Assembly (NCBI GenBank): GCA_036346205.1
Contig: JARFJB010002009.1
Coordinates: 5,786,001 to 5,850,000, forward strand
From: Vesta saturnalis
Lineage: Eukaryota; Arthropoda; Insecta; Coleoptera; Lampyridae
Direction: 5' to 3'
DNA length: 64,000 nt
Below, piece after piece: positions 45,475 through 56,529 of the stretch. How positions within the stretch are numbered: position 1 is the first letter of the stretch; every line of letters begins with the position of its first letter. The notes beneath the pieces were generated by a model that saw nothing but the letters and a program-made list of their open reading frames with translations, was not told where the DNA came from and did no database searches. Position numbers and translations under genes: made by a program.

Positions 45475-46145
45475 TACAGGGTGGTCGAACGAAAACTCGA
45501 TTTTCCGGCTTTATAATGAAAATGTGGAAAATCGCTCGGACTCGATTTTAGTTTGGAGGGGGCCACTTTTTTTCGTGATTGCAGCATTGGCACCTCAACC
45601 CTCTAGCAGTGGGGTGAACCAACCGTAAAAAGATAGGGAATGTACCAAGTGTGGCACATTTTTGAAATGGTAATTTTGTGGGGGGGAATTCAGCAATACT
45701 AATAATGTTGAACGAAATTCAGATTTTAGCGCCCTCTTGAGGGAAAAATAATCGTTACGTAATTCAAATTGTGACACCTCATTTGAAGGCTGTTTTTATT
45801 AGTAATTCAATGCTATAAATAAAAGTATCCAGAAATCACATTTAATAAGTAAAATCAACTAAAGAGGTGTCACTCTTTGAATTATAACGATTATTTTTCA
45901 CTCAAGAGGGCGCTAAAATCAGAATTTGTTACAATGTTAGTATTGCTGAATTCTCCATAAAATTACCTTTTCAAAAATGTGCCACGCTTGGTACATTCCC
46001 TATCTTTTTAGGGTTGGTTCACCCTACTGCTAGAGGGTTGAAGTGCCAATGCTGCAATCAGGAAAAAAAGTGTCCCCCTCCAAACTAAAATCGACGGGTC
46101 CGAGCGATTTTCCACATTTTCAAGTTTTCGTTGGACCACCCTGTA
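45475..46145. mobile_element. Palindromic MITE of 671 bp in the left arm only
   Basis: The left end TACAGGGTGGTCGAACGAAA matches the complement of the right end CGTTGGACCACCCTGTA, and the arms (about 310 bp) include the CCCTCTAGCAGTGGGGTGAA and GCGCCCTCTTGAG segments. The mirrored right arm of the host nest reads straight across (ACACAAATATATAAAATACT complemented near 48985), giving an empty site. No coding capacity. Confidence 0.8.
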
Positions 46146-46194
46146 TATAAAATAAATACTTTAAGGAACGAATACTAACAAAAACAAGAGAAAT

Positions 46195-46440
46195 TAAAGT
46201 AGATCATTTATTACATATGGACGGTTAAGAGAACGTAACCCACCATGCAACATGTTCAAAAGAGTTCCGTCTTCGTTAAGATGATGCTGTCACATTCGTA
46301 CATAGTCAGGGACAACTATGAAATAATAAATATCTACACTCAATAGAAAGCCTCCGAATATTTTCATAACATATCATGCAAGTATTGGATTTAGCTGGAA
46401 AAAGTACGTTAATTCTGAGGCAATTTGGATTACCGATTTT
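46195..46440 (-). pseudogene. Inverted copy of a transposase 5-prime segment
   Basis: On the minus strand this reads the text of plus 47080-47300: TTTTTCCAGCTAA.TCCAA, then ENIRRLS, then a broken LSMTMYEC-type stretch, then the SNMLQGG region. It lies inside the left arm, so the arm contains a piece of the neighbouring transposase gene in reverse. Confidence 0.75.
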
Positions 46441-46836
46441 TATCATTCTGAATTTTCTTGTATAACTGTGTATTTCCCTGTATAACTCTGTATCGTAGAC
46501 TAAGGGTAAAAAGAGCTTAACTTTCCTATCTCTATTTTCTTTAATTTTTAAAAACTATGACCTTATAGTCATTCGAAATACCATGAACTTATACTGAAAA
46601 ACCTAACTGCAATGAACGATCATGTAGGCTGTGAAAACAAATTGTTACTTATTTTGACGTATCTGTCAAAAATAATTTCTTAGCACAAAACATTTGTGTT
46701 TCTTATTAACAAGTGTTTTGTTTAAATGTTTCTACTGTCTAATAAATTGTTGTAAAAAGTAATATAATAAATATAATATAATGTTTCGTTCAGTTTCTTA
46801 TTAATAATTTTTACGTTGGTTAAACTTTATGTTTAA

Positions 46837-48864
46837 GTGGCTTTTGCAAATAGAGCAAACTGTTATGTGTGTAACAGAAATTATAATAGACGACAAATGA
46901 ATCGTCTCTATGACGAAGAAAACATTTTACAGCAAGAACTTGCAATTTTGAGACGTGAAGCTTTTGAAAGACCACCTTTGAATATTGATGAAGATAGTAG
47001 GGTATGTTTTAATTGTTTTCAAGTTATATTGGTAGACATCAGAGCCATGGAAAATAATCCAATTGTCTCAGAATCAACGTACTTTTTCCAGCTAAGTCCA
47101 ACGCTTGCGTGATATGTAATGCCAATGAAAATATTCGGAGGCTCTCTATTGAGTGTAGGGTAAATATATTTATTGTTTCAAACATAGTTGTCCCTGACTA
47201 TGTACGAATATGTCAGCATCATCTTAACGAAGACGGAACTCTTTCGAACATGTTACAAGGTGGATTACGTTCTCTTAGCCGTCCATACGTAATAAATGAC
47301 CTACTTCAATTTCTCCAGTGTCTTCGAACAGCTGCTACCAGTAATAATGGTCGAACCTATGAAGATATAGATAACTTTACAGAAGAGGAATTTAAATCGT
47401 TAAGATCGATTTCCAAAAATAATTTCAACGAATTATATGAGACCTGCCATTTTTTTGAACAAGATGGAAATCGTGTAAATATAACAAGAAAATACTTTTC
47501 TCCTAAAAATGAGACACGGTTTATCAGATAATTTTTTAAAAGTTATATTTCAATATCCTTCTCGATAAGTAACTAGTTTAGTTATTAATAAGGTGCGGTT
47601 ATGTCTAATGCAACGATTTGTACCATATAATATAGGATTTAACGCAATCACCAGAGCCAACTATATAGACAGACATGTCTCTGGATTTACAAACACACTG
47701 TATAATCCTAATCCTGACATTCCCAAAGCCATAGTGTATATAGACTGCATATATAACAAACTCGAAAAAAGTTCTAATTTTAGAGTACTTAGACAATCGT
47801 ACTGCTATTATAAAATGCAGCATTTGGTAAAACCTGAATTGATAGTCGCCCCCGATGGATACATTCTGGCTATTAATGGACCATATTTTTCGAACTTCCG
47901 AAACAATGATGCCACTATTTTACAGTATGAACTAAACAATTACATTAATGGAATGAGAGCTTGGTTTCAAGAAGGGGACATTGCAATTGTAGACAGAGGA
48001 TATCGAGATTCTGTTCCGTTATTGCAAGAGTATGGGATCAACTGTCTTATGCCCCCTCTTCTTGTTAGAGGACAGTCTCAATTAGAAACACGTGATGCTA
48101 ATTTTGCTCGATATATTACAACCACACGTTGGATAGTCGAATCTCGTAATGGACATTTGAAATCTATATTCAAGTTTTTAAAGAACACTATTTCGATACA
48201 CCATGTTGCTAATTTAAACGAATATTATCAGATAGCTGGAGATCTTATTAATAAATTCCATCCCCCAATAACCATGCCCGGTACAATACAAATGGCGGAA
48301 CAAATATTAGGTAATTTGGACGAAGTAAATATTATGCAAGCACGAGTTGAAGCTGAAAATCTACATTTAAGGGACGGTCAGTGGGTTTTATTAAATCACT
48401 TGCACGCTCATGAGTTCCCCCGTTTAGATTTACACTATTTAAAGCATCTGACTGGAATTTATCATGTAAACTTGGCAAAAAGTTATATTCAAGACAAACT
48501 TCAAAGAGAAGAAACTAATATTCTTCAATTTGACGAATTGGTGGAGGATCCGAACATTATACGAATCCGAGTGTACTCCAGATTTCGTAATATATGTAAA
48601 TATATGTTGTGGATATCTTTTACAATTGACGAAAATGTCGATCATCAACCTTTAGAATTTCACTATTATTGTACTTGCAAGTCGGGAGCTAGAACTTTAG
48701 GAACATGTGCTCATGTGGCCAGTGTATTATGGTTTTTGGGTTATGCTAGATATGAACAAAATATGAGATATCCATCTATTCAACTCTTAAATGAAATTAC
48801 TGATGCAGCTGAAAGGATGCTGCCAGAAAATATTGATCATGGTCCAGAAATTGTAGAAAATTAA
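46837..48864 (+). pseudogene. DDE_4 (Harbinger/ISL2EU-like) transposase with SWIM finger
   Basis: The N-terminal part (46837-47112) has CYVCNRNYNRRQM and VCFNCFQ. From about 47092 a second Cys2-CH module reads ACVICNANENIRRLS and VRICQHHLNEDGTL; TTTTTCCAG before it may be a splice acceptor. After a one-base shift near 47518 and one in-frame TAA near 47568 comes the catalytic part: VYIDCIY (Asp), SSNFRVLRQSY, LIVAPDGYILAINGPYFSNF, IAIVDRGYRD (Asp), TTRWIVESRNGHLKSIFKF (Glu). The C-terminus has a SWIM finger, YYCTCKSGARTLGTCAHVAS. The DDE triad and the SWIM ligands are intact. The displayed large frame begins at a GTG, which is not a real start. It is a nearly intact copy of a family that I know mainly from unannotated insect and Hydra proteins; ISL2EU is my best guess. 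Confidence 0.8.
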
Positions 48865-50302
48865 ATATTTTCAGTGCCTACCTAACTTTAGTTTATTTCG
48901 TTTGTTTCTTCTTTCTTGACTTGGATTAAATTCTACACATGTACTTATTTTTGTTAGTATATTCGTTTCTTAAAGTATTTTATATATTTGTGTTTCATTA
49001 CAGTAGACCAGCATTTCCCAGGTTAAAGTGGATTAGGCTTATTGGGGATACCACTTAAAAATAGCGCCGGGAACTCTACCTCTATAGTGGTGAGATTACT
49101 TATAATCTAGATACATTACACCTATAAGTAACTTATTCAAACTGATTGCAGATAGGTATGTAGATAAATAACATAATAATATTTGCGTCTTCGGATATTT
49201 GGCTCTCAAATGATATTTGCGTCTTCGGAGGTTTGGCTCACTATTAATACATTATTTGTTGATATTATATGTTACATATTATTTGTTTCCTTAAACAAAT
49301 AACGTTAGAATGACATAAATCATGAATGATTAAATAAAATAAAAACATTTACGAGCTCAGGTATAAGCGTATACATTGTGACAGGCTTGTCATCACAAAG
49401 TCGATATAAAAAAACTGATCATAATAACTTCTCAAAACTTCTATAGGGGACTAACAAACTCAAATTACAGATAATAAGAAAAAAGTAGAGAAATTAACGG
49501 AGGAAATATTAAATTACAGGGTGATTCGCAAAAAAAATCAATTTTCGTAATTTTCTACCTTAAATATCTTGTGAATCACCCTGTATTTAATTTATAAATA
49601 ATATATTTTTGAAAATGGTTCAATATCGACTACTGACTTGTATTACAAAATATATAAAATTGTAGTAAAAATAACCTGCAGAGTCGATCAACTTCTTGAC
49701 TCACCTTGTATAAAATGTTTTTATATCTTGTTATAATAAGTCCAACTAAAGTAAATTCAGACCAAATATTAATATTTTCACATTCTTACTGTAAAGTAAA
49801 ATACACAGCATCAACAATTTTTTTTGGTAATTTTTGAATCACCCTGTATCAAATAATACTTTTTCTACACAAAGCAATATTATTTGATGTTATTAGAATA
49901 CTATTACAGCAAAAAATCCTTAATACATTATGAAAATTACATTTTAAAAAATGGCCATTTTTCAACTTCGTCACCCTGTAAATTGAAAACTGGCCATAGG
50001 ATTGAGTTGTGCCCATGGGCACTATTGTTCATGAAGTCGATCTCTTCAACATCCCAAAAATTAAGGCAAATTAACCGGAATCCATTTCTCCATAAGCCGG
50101 TTGCCTGGTCCTTTACATTCTGAAATTGACAATTAACAAAAATAATCAAACCCTTCACGACGGTTAATGTGATGAAAAGAAAAAAAGTGATATAGCGTTA
50201 AACAAAAGTTTTTTAATTTTTTATAAAATAAAAAATAAATTAAGTTGTAAAAATTTTGGAAAAATATTTGTCTATAATTATTATCATTTTAAATTACGGT
50301 TA

Positions 50303-51667
50303 TTAGTTGGTAATGAAAGAAGATATGAATAAACAGTAGAAACACAAATGATAATCATTCTTTTTATTTAAACTGTTTGCATGTGTTAAAACCTCATAAG
50401 ACTCTAAAAAAACTCTCTTGTAATAACTGGATTCAAAATGTAGAATTTTAATATTATTTAAAATCGGGAAATGTCCCGTATCGATGTGCCGTTCTAGTAA
50501 AGCACAACATGGTTTTTTAAGTTTAATGTCACTTTTATGTGACGTTAATCTATCTTTAAGAACCCTAGATGTATGTCCAATATAAGTTAAATTACAATCA
50601 TTACAAGGTATTTCGTAAACTACTCCAGATTGCTTTAAAGTTTCTATTACATCTAATATTTGTGTGAAGGTTACCAACATTTTTAGTATATTTTTGTGTA
50701 AGTCGGATATTAGGTTCATCTCTAAAAATGTTAATGATCTTAGAGGAAACAGTTGTGATGAATGGTATAGCAAAATAAGGAAAAGGAAAGGTATGATTAT
50801 GTGAAGTGTTATCAAGTGGTAGAATACCAGGGGGTTGATAATTAACAGAAAGCTTAAGAGGACTGTCAAAATAGTGAGAATTAGTACATTCTAAAACACG
50901 GGGGTGATTCTGTAAAGTTGTATCAACATCTATCAAATTGCTAATGTGATGGTGATCTCTCACTTCACCAACTTCTGCCAAGGTAAAGGAAACCTCATTA
51001 TGGTCTCCCACAACATATACCAAATCCCTTCTGAAATGGGGTACAATAGGATCAACCTCAAAATCAGCAGAAAGTCTAACTAATGTGTTGTTAACAATAT
51101 CGTCTCTAGTAGAAGAAGTATTAGAAATAAGCTTTTAAGTAGTTTGAAAGGATATGAATTTTTAATAAAAATATCGAAAAGATGTTGTAAGTTCTTGTTG
51201 ATTCAATTTGGATGGCTAATTTTTTGTGCTCTTAAGTTTCTGATCTAAAACTAAATTGATTGTAATTTTTTTATGTTGTAAAGAATGGAAATTAATAAAT
51301 TGTTGACTATTAGTTGGTTTAATGTACCAATCTAACATAATGGTGTTGGTAGTGTTATCTCTAAGAAGAATCTATACAGTTATAAGGTACTGCACAAACT
51401 ATGTCATCTACTTATTTTTTGAGGAATGGTAGTTGGTAATCTAATCTTGGTATACAATTATCAAGTAAGTCATCCATAACATATTGTGCCAAAATTGGAG
51501 AAACAATACTACCCATTTTTGGGTAGTAATTGTAATTTGTTTGAAAAAATCTCCATTAAAAAGAGAATAAATGCTATCAAAAAGAAATTTAATAATTGAA
51601 ATAAAGTTACTAAAAGGAATATTAGTATGATCGAAAATCACTTCCATTTCTTTTCGACACTATTAAT
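50303..51667 (-). pseudogene. Penelope-like RT and GIY-YIG endonuclease, left copy
   Basis: Near the head, 51647-51441 reads SFISIIKFLFDSIYSLFNGD and FFKQI of the RT palm. 51023-50601 covers the linker (SFTLAEVGEVRDHHHISNL). 50655-50303 carries the endonuclease: SGVVYEIPCNDCNLTYIGHT, KDRLTSHKSDI, ALLERHIDTGHF, LESYEVLTH. The GIY-YIG core, the Cys-x2-Asp-Cys knuckle after IPC, the Arg and the Glu positions all look intact. At least four frameshifts separate the pieces. Penelope enzymes use this domain to open target DNA for reverse transcription. Confidence 0.8.
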
Positions 51668-51689
51668 AACCAATTTTAAATTTTCTATT

Positions 51690-53160
51690 CTCAGAAATTA
51701 TTCAAAATTTTCAATTACCAAATAACTTTGTACTTGTTAGCTTTGATGTGATTTCTCTATTCACAAATTTACCAGTTGAATTGGTTATTAATAGTGTCGA
51801 AAAGAGATGGGAAGTGATTTCCAATCATACTGATATTTCTTTTAGTAGCTTTATTTCAATTATTAAGTTTCTTTTTGATAGCACTTATTGTCTTTTTAAT
51901 GGAGATTTTTTCAAACAAATTAAAGGTACACTAATGGGTAGTATTGTTTCTCCAATTTTGGCACAATATGTTATGGATGACTTACTTGATAATTTTATTC
52001 CAAGATTAGATTACCAACTGCCATTTCTCAAAAAAATATGTAGATTCCATAGTTTGTGTAGTACCTTATAACTGTATAGATCAACCTTAGATATCTTTAA
52101 TAGTTATAACTTTAATATCCAGTTTACAGTTTAGAAAGAAACTGATTTTAGTATTCCGTTTCTTGACACTAAACTTCTTAGAGAACCAACTAATAGTCAA
52201 CAATTTATTAATTTCCATTATTTACAAAATAAAAAAATTAAAATCAATTTAGTTTTAGCTCAGAAACATAGAGTACAAAAAATTAGCCATCCAAATCTAA
52301 TCAATAAGAAGTTGTGTCTTTTCGATATTTTTATTAAAAATTCATATTCTTTCAAACTACTTAAAAAACTTATTTTTAATACTTTTTCTACTATAGACGA
52401 TGTTGTTAACAACACATTAGTTACACTTTCTGCTAATTTCAGGGTTGATCCTATTGTACCCCCTTTCAAAAGGGATTTGGTATATGTTGTGGCAGATCAT
52501 AGTGAGGTTTCCTTTACCTTGGCAGAAGTTGGTGATGTGAGAGATCACCATCACATTAGCAATTTGATAGATGTTGATACAACTTTACAGAATCACCCCC
52601 GTGTTTTAGAATGTACTAATTCTCATTATTTTGACTGTCCTCTTACGCATTCTGTTAATTATCAACCCCTGGTATTCTACCACTTGATAACACTTCACAT
52701 AATCATACCTTTCCTTTTTCTTATTTTGCTATACCATTCATCACAACTGTTTCCTCTAAGATCATTAACGTTTTTAGAGATGAACCTAATATCCGACTTA
52801 TACAAAAATATACTAAAAAAGTTGGTAACCTTCACACAAATATCAGATATAATAGAAACTTTAAAGCAATCTGGAGTAGTTTACGAAATACCCTGTAATG
52901 ATTGTAATTTAACATATATTGGACATACATCTAGGGTTCTTAAAGATAGATTAGCGTCACATAAAAGTGACATTAAACTTAAAAAAACCATCTTGTGCTT
53001 TGGCAGAACATATCATCGATACGGGACAGTTTCCCATTTTAAATACTAAAATTCTACATTTTGAATCCAGTTATTACAAGAGAGTTTTTTAGAGTTTTAT
53101 GAGATTTTAACACATGCAAACAGTTTAAATAAAAAGAATGATTATCATTTGTATTTCTAC
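51690..53160 (+). pseudogene. Penelope-like RT and GIY-YIG endonuclease, right copy
   Basis: 51748-52071 reads VISLFTNLPVELVINSVEKR, SLFNG-type DFFKQIKGTLMGSIVSPIL and AQYVMDDLLDNFIPRLDY. The YVDD box follows in a shifted frame as KYVDS near 52030, i.e. one catalytic Asp is gone. 52312-52620 gives the linker (TLSANFRVDPIVPPFKRDLV, DVRDHHHISNLIDVD). The endonuclease reads SGVVYEIPCNDCNLTYIGHT and KDRLASHKSDIKLKK near 52870-52990, then breaks before the HIDTG block. Orientation is opposite to the left copy, and the RT part is longer by about 100 bp at the head. Confidence 0.8.
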
Positions 53161-53501
53161 TGTTTATTCACATCTTCTTTCATTACCAACTAATAACCGT
53201 AATTTAAAATGATAATAATTATAGGCAAACATTTTTCCAAAATTTTTACAACTTAATTTATTTTTTATTTTATAAAAAATTTAAAAAACTTGTTTAACCC
53301 AACTTTTTTCTTTTCATCACATCGACCGTCGAGAAGGCTTTGATTATTTTTGTTAATTGTCAATTTCAGAATGTAAATTTAAATCTTGATGTTTTTCAAC
53401 TTATTTTTGTTGTTTGCTCAGTTATCCTTATAACTCACTTAGCAGTAAGTTAATATTTATTTAAGGTTTTTTAAAATACTGTTAGTATTATATTCTTGTC
53501 C

Positions 53502-53536
53502 CTGACGAAGGAATAGAGATTTCCGAAAGCTTGGTC
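53502..53536 (+). ncRNA. Hammerhead-ribozyme-like motif in the Penelope 3-prime end
   Basis: The order CTGACGA, a short hairpin GGAAT...ATTTCC, GAAA, then GGTC matches the CUGANGA / stem II / GAAA / GUC layout of hammerhead ribozymes, which have been reported in Penelope-like terminal repeats. The mirrored copy at 44186-44220 (minus) keeps the layout but has CTGACAA and a weaker stem. Stem I is not convincing and stem III would be minimal. So this is a candidate only. Confidence 0.3.
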
Positions 53537-53594
53537 TAGCTGAAAAGAGTATTTCTTTTTTCCTTTCACATACACAAACACCCCAAGATACTTT

Positions 53595-53597
<3 letters not shown>

Positions 53598-53652
<55 letters not shown>
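53598..53652. repeat. (TA)n tract at the Penelope / RT-3 junction
   Basis: About 27 TA units end directly before the codons that resume RT-3. Confidence 0.95.
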
Positions 53653-53654
<2 letters not shown>

Positions 53655-53655
<1 letters not shown>

Positions 53656-54108
53656 ATAGTATATATTAATAACTTGATTATTGACAACATTAAAGTAAGT
53701 TGTTTTAAGTAATTAATTGTTATCATGATGCTTTAATTCTGCAAGGCGCTCTCGAGAGCATTGTCACCTGGTGTAATTCGCATAATTTGACAGTCAATGA
53801 ATCTAAATGCTCCGTAGTTTCGTTCTCGCGTAACCTTAACGACATTATATTTCACACTATGTAGATGGGTTTGTCTTGGGTAGACTTGATATTGTATGTG
53901 ATCTTGGTGTAGTTTTCGATAAAAAATTGTCATTTTTCGCTAGGCATACAAAAGCCTAGGCTACATAATTAAAAATTCTAAGAATTTTTCTATACAATCT
54001 ATTATTCTGCACTCTTATGTTCGTGCGAAACTGGAATATGGAGCTGCAGTATGGTGCCCTTTCTACGGTGTGTACATTAGTGCTCTTGAGAAGATTCAAA
54101 GACGTTTT
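53655..54108 (+). pseudogene. RT-3 fragment b: continuation of the reverse transcriptase
   Basis: The text resumes YINNLIIDNIK, then IVTWCNSHNLTVNESKCSVV and SFSRNLNDIIFHT, CDLGVVFDKKLSFF, a SIILHSYVRAKLEYGAAVW-like block near 53990-54050 and SALEKIQRRF near 54090, all in jockey-like order. Several frameshifts are present, and the ADD box region is missing or very eroded. At about 54105 it meets the antisense Tc1 fragment. Together with 40315-40409 it is one RT copy opened by the 13.2-kb compound insertion. Confidence 0.75.
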
Positions 54109-54109
54109 C

Positions 54110-54497
54110 GGCATTACATTAACCAATTTTTCCAATTCCTCCTTTAAAACACATCGAAACAAAGCAGCAATCAGGGATTCGATTAATTCTTAAGTCTTTT
54201 TGGTGGGGTTGCGTTTAGAAATTATGTTGGACATCCTCTGCCATAGGTTCTCAATTGGGTTAAGATCTGGCGATTGTGGAGGCCAATCTAGCGTTTAATT
54301 TTATAAGCAACTAGCCAAGATTGTACAGATTTAGCCCTATTGCATGGATCATTATCGTCCTGGAAGATGAACTTCTCGTCACCGAACAAATCATTTCTAC
54401 TGGTTTTAAACTTTTTAGCCTCTAACACCTCAATGTATTTAGTGGCATTTATCATACCAGATGCAACATGTAAGCGCCCAACACATGCAGCAGACAT
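54110..54497 (-). pseudogene. Tc1-like transposase fragment (DD34E type)
   Basis: The minus frame begins MSAACVGRLHVASGMINATK and continues YIEVLEAKKF, NDLFGDEKFIFQDDNDPCNR (second catalytic Asp, normally DNAPCH) and AKSVQSWLVAYKIKR. After a shift the IGL.NRQILTQLRTYGRGC stretch corresponds to the usual DWP.QSPDLNPIENLW.RM block. It ends with EELEKLVNVMP near 54110. The N-terminal DNA-binding half is absent upstream of 54497. A partial, dead copy, joined to RT-3 at about 54108. Confidence 0.75.
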
Positions 54498-55631
54498 TTT
54501 ATAATTTAGCGAAAAATTATTTTTCCAACGACCTCTAACTTTTTATTTTGTGGTGCGACATTGCCGAATTATTCGAAAAATATAAACATGTTGGTCGCAA
54601 TTAGGTTTAACAAGATAATTCCCTAGGTGAGTATCACGATTAATTAATGAAACGTATTTTGCAGTGATGTGGCCAAAGGATATACTTAGACGACACGACG
54701 ACCAAATATTGGTTATACTATACAGGGTGATTTTTACAAAGGCGCTAATTTAGTAAATTTCAAATTGCGTTTTCTCTTTTTTTTTTCAAATAGAACACTC
54801 AGTACCTATATTATTCTAATTTTGATGTCTCAATTCTCTACATTTTTGTGAATTAACGTATGTCTCTTAAGTTTTGGCACAAATTATTATATTCAGGTTG
54901 TAGGTAGCGGTCCGAGAAAATGTTATTATTGCAACAAACATTTTTAAATGTTACCGCGATAGGAAAGTTAATTAATGGGGAACATATTTTATTAAATATT
55001 AAGTCGTTATTTGAGCATGGTTTTCGGGATATTTTTATTTTTGTAACTAATATTTGGCTAAGGGTTGAAAAACATGTTTGAGATCTAACTAGCAGGTGTA
55101 CGCTTAAAAGCTGCTTTACTGAAGGGGCGTAACGAATCATTGGAAATACTTAGGCGCATATTCTTGATGTAAAACTGTCACTAGTTTAGTAAGTAATTAT
55201 GTCGGTACACACTGCAATCAAAGACGTCTGTGCTTGGTACGTTGAAACTTGAATCCTAAATGTAACACTTGTTACGGACGAATGCATGTTTTTAAAATTA
55301 AGATGTCGTTCCATAATTAATATGAAACTGTTCCTACATAATAATGTTTTGTTTTTTTATTACTTTTGAAAAATGGGTGTTGATGGCGGGAGTAAATATA
55401 GTTTTTTTGAAATCGAGCCAGATCAATTTTGGTTAATTAAATACCTTCGTTGTATACAGTTTGTCTTTAAAATATTTCTTGTGTGTACATCTTCCTTTGA
55501 AGCCAACGCTAATTTGTCTTTTTTAGTTTTAGTTTTAATGTGTTTTTTCAAATATTAATCTATAAATAACAGTCCCTTTTTGAGGTTAAACGGCGTATGT
55601 TAACGATTTGTGTGTGTGCTCAATTAAAGGA

Positions 55632-55636
<5 letters not shown>
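54498..55636. other. AT-rich spacer with one solo module
   Basis: 54721-54804 begins TACAGGGTGATTTTTAC and ends AGAACACTCAGTA: 84 bp, the same design as the modules seen inside the long arms but standing alone. The 95-codon minus frame 54853-55140 and the 61-codon plus frame 55373-55558 have no motifs I know. Confidence 0.4.

Positions 55637-55684
<48 letters not shown>
55637..55684. repeat. (TA)n tract on the left of a MITE
   Basis: About 24 TA units directly precede TACAGTATGTCCCC. A matching tract follows the right end at 56533-56570. Confidence 0.95.
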
Positions 55685-55687
<3 letters not shown>

Positions 55688-56529
55688 TATGTCCCCGGAT
55701 CGACTTTAAAAGAGGGAAAATTCTCTTATTTTTGATTTCTCAGAAAATTTCATTCTTGATGATTTGCCCTGCTTGTTTTCAAACCCCCGAAACACAATTT
55801 ACTTTCTATTTTACTCGTACGGTTCTCGAGATAATATCATTTTTCTTGAAAAATTGGACTTAGCATGTTTTTCCTAATTTTTAGAAGTAACTTTAGTAGG
55901 CGGATTTCATTGAAAAACACCACTGACAGAAATTGTCAAATGTGATAATTCTGTTGAACTGCAAATTAATTCATGCTAATTTGAATTGTATGCTATAATG
56001 TTGACTTTACAATAAAGAATTTATCTAATTCAATGTTACGGAGCAGGGGAAGAGTGCTACCGAGTTGTTACCAGAAAATTCAACCAAAAATACCCGGAGG
56101 TTGCCATTTCGAATGCCGGAGCAAAAAACTTGGTTTTAAAGCCAAAGAAGTGGTTCGATGAAGAAATAAGGCGCAGTTTCAATGAATTCAGAGCTCGCAT
56201 TGAAATCTGTGCGGAAAAAGGAGGAGCATTATTCGAATAGAAAATTAATAGTTCAGTTTTTTGAGAATTTTATTTCATATTACCATCAATTGTTAAATTT
56301 ATTAATTAAAACTTGTGAGACCAATTTGATTTTTCCTTTGAAACAAATTACGAAAAGCTCGAATTTTTCAAGAAAAATGATATTATCTCGAGAACCGTTT
56401 GAGTTAAATAGCAAGTAATTTATGTTTCGGGGGTTTGAAAACAAGCAGGGCAAATCAGCAAGAATGAAATTTTCTGAGAAATCAAAAATAAGAGAATTTT
56501 CCCTCTTTTAAAGTCGATCCGGGGACATA

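Larger units (their letters stand above)
44345..50113. mobile_element. 5.8-kb nest with 1.1-kb inverted arms and a DDE_4+SWIM transposase
   Basis: The tips AAGGACCGGGCAGCCGGCTT (44345) and, complemented, AAGGACCAGGCAACCGGCTT (ending 50113) lead into arms of about 1.1 kb. Mirrored internal tips are TACAGGGTGATGAAG near 44478 and 49980, TACAGGGTGATTCAAAAATT near 44619 and 49848, TACAGGGTGAGTCAAAAAGT near 44756 and 49709, and a 71-bp module (44882-44952 and 49515-49585). Tandem CCGAAGACGCAAATA units at 45237-45288 are mirrored at 49185-49233. A separate 671-bp palindromic MITE sits only in the left arm. Confidence 0.8.
44121..53597. mobile_element. Head-to-head pair of 5-prime-truncated Penelope-like elements
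   Basis: The right copy (about 51672-53597, plus) and the left copy (about 51667 back to 44121, minus) carry the same RT and GIY-YIG text, and both end in the same 3-prime sequence (CTTGGTCTAGCT, then CCTTTCACATACAC, then CCCAAGATACTTTTAC). They meet near 51670, where each is truncated inside the RT. The left copy is interrupted between 44345 and 50113 by another nest; the right copy reads straight across that point (ATTTAAATTTACATTCTG reversed in the left copy) and serves as the empty site. Inverted partial dimers of this kind are known for Penelope-like elements. Confidence 0.8.

Noticed and set aside
53457..55863. Frames with runs of Ile-Tyr (53457-53726 minus, 55597-55863 plus, 43024-43239 minus)
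   Set aside because: They are translations of (TA)n tracts, not genes.
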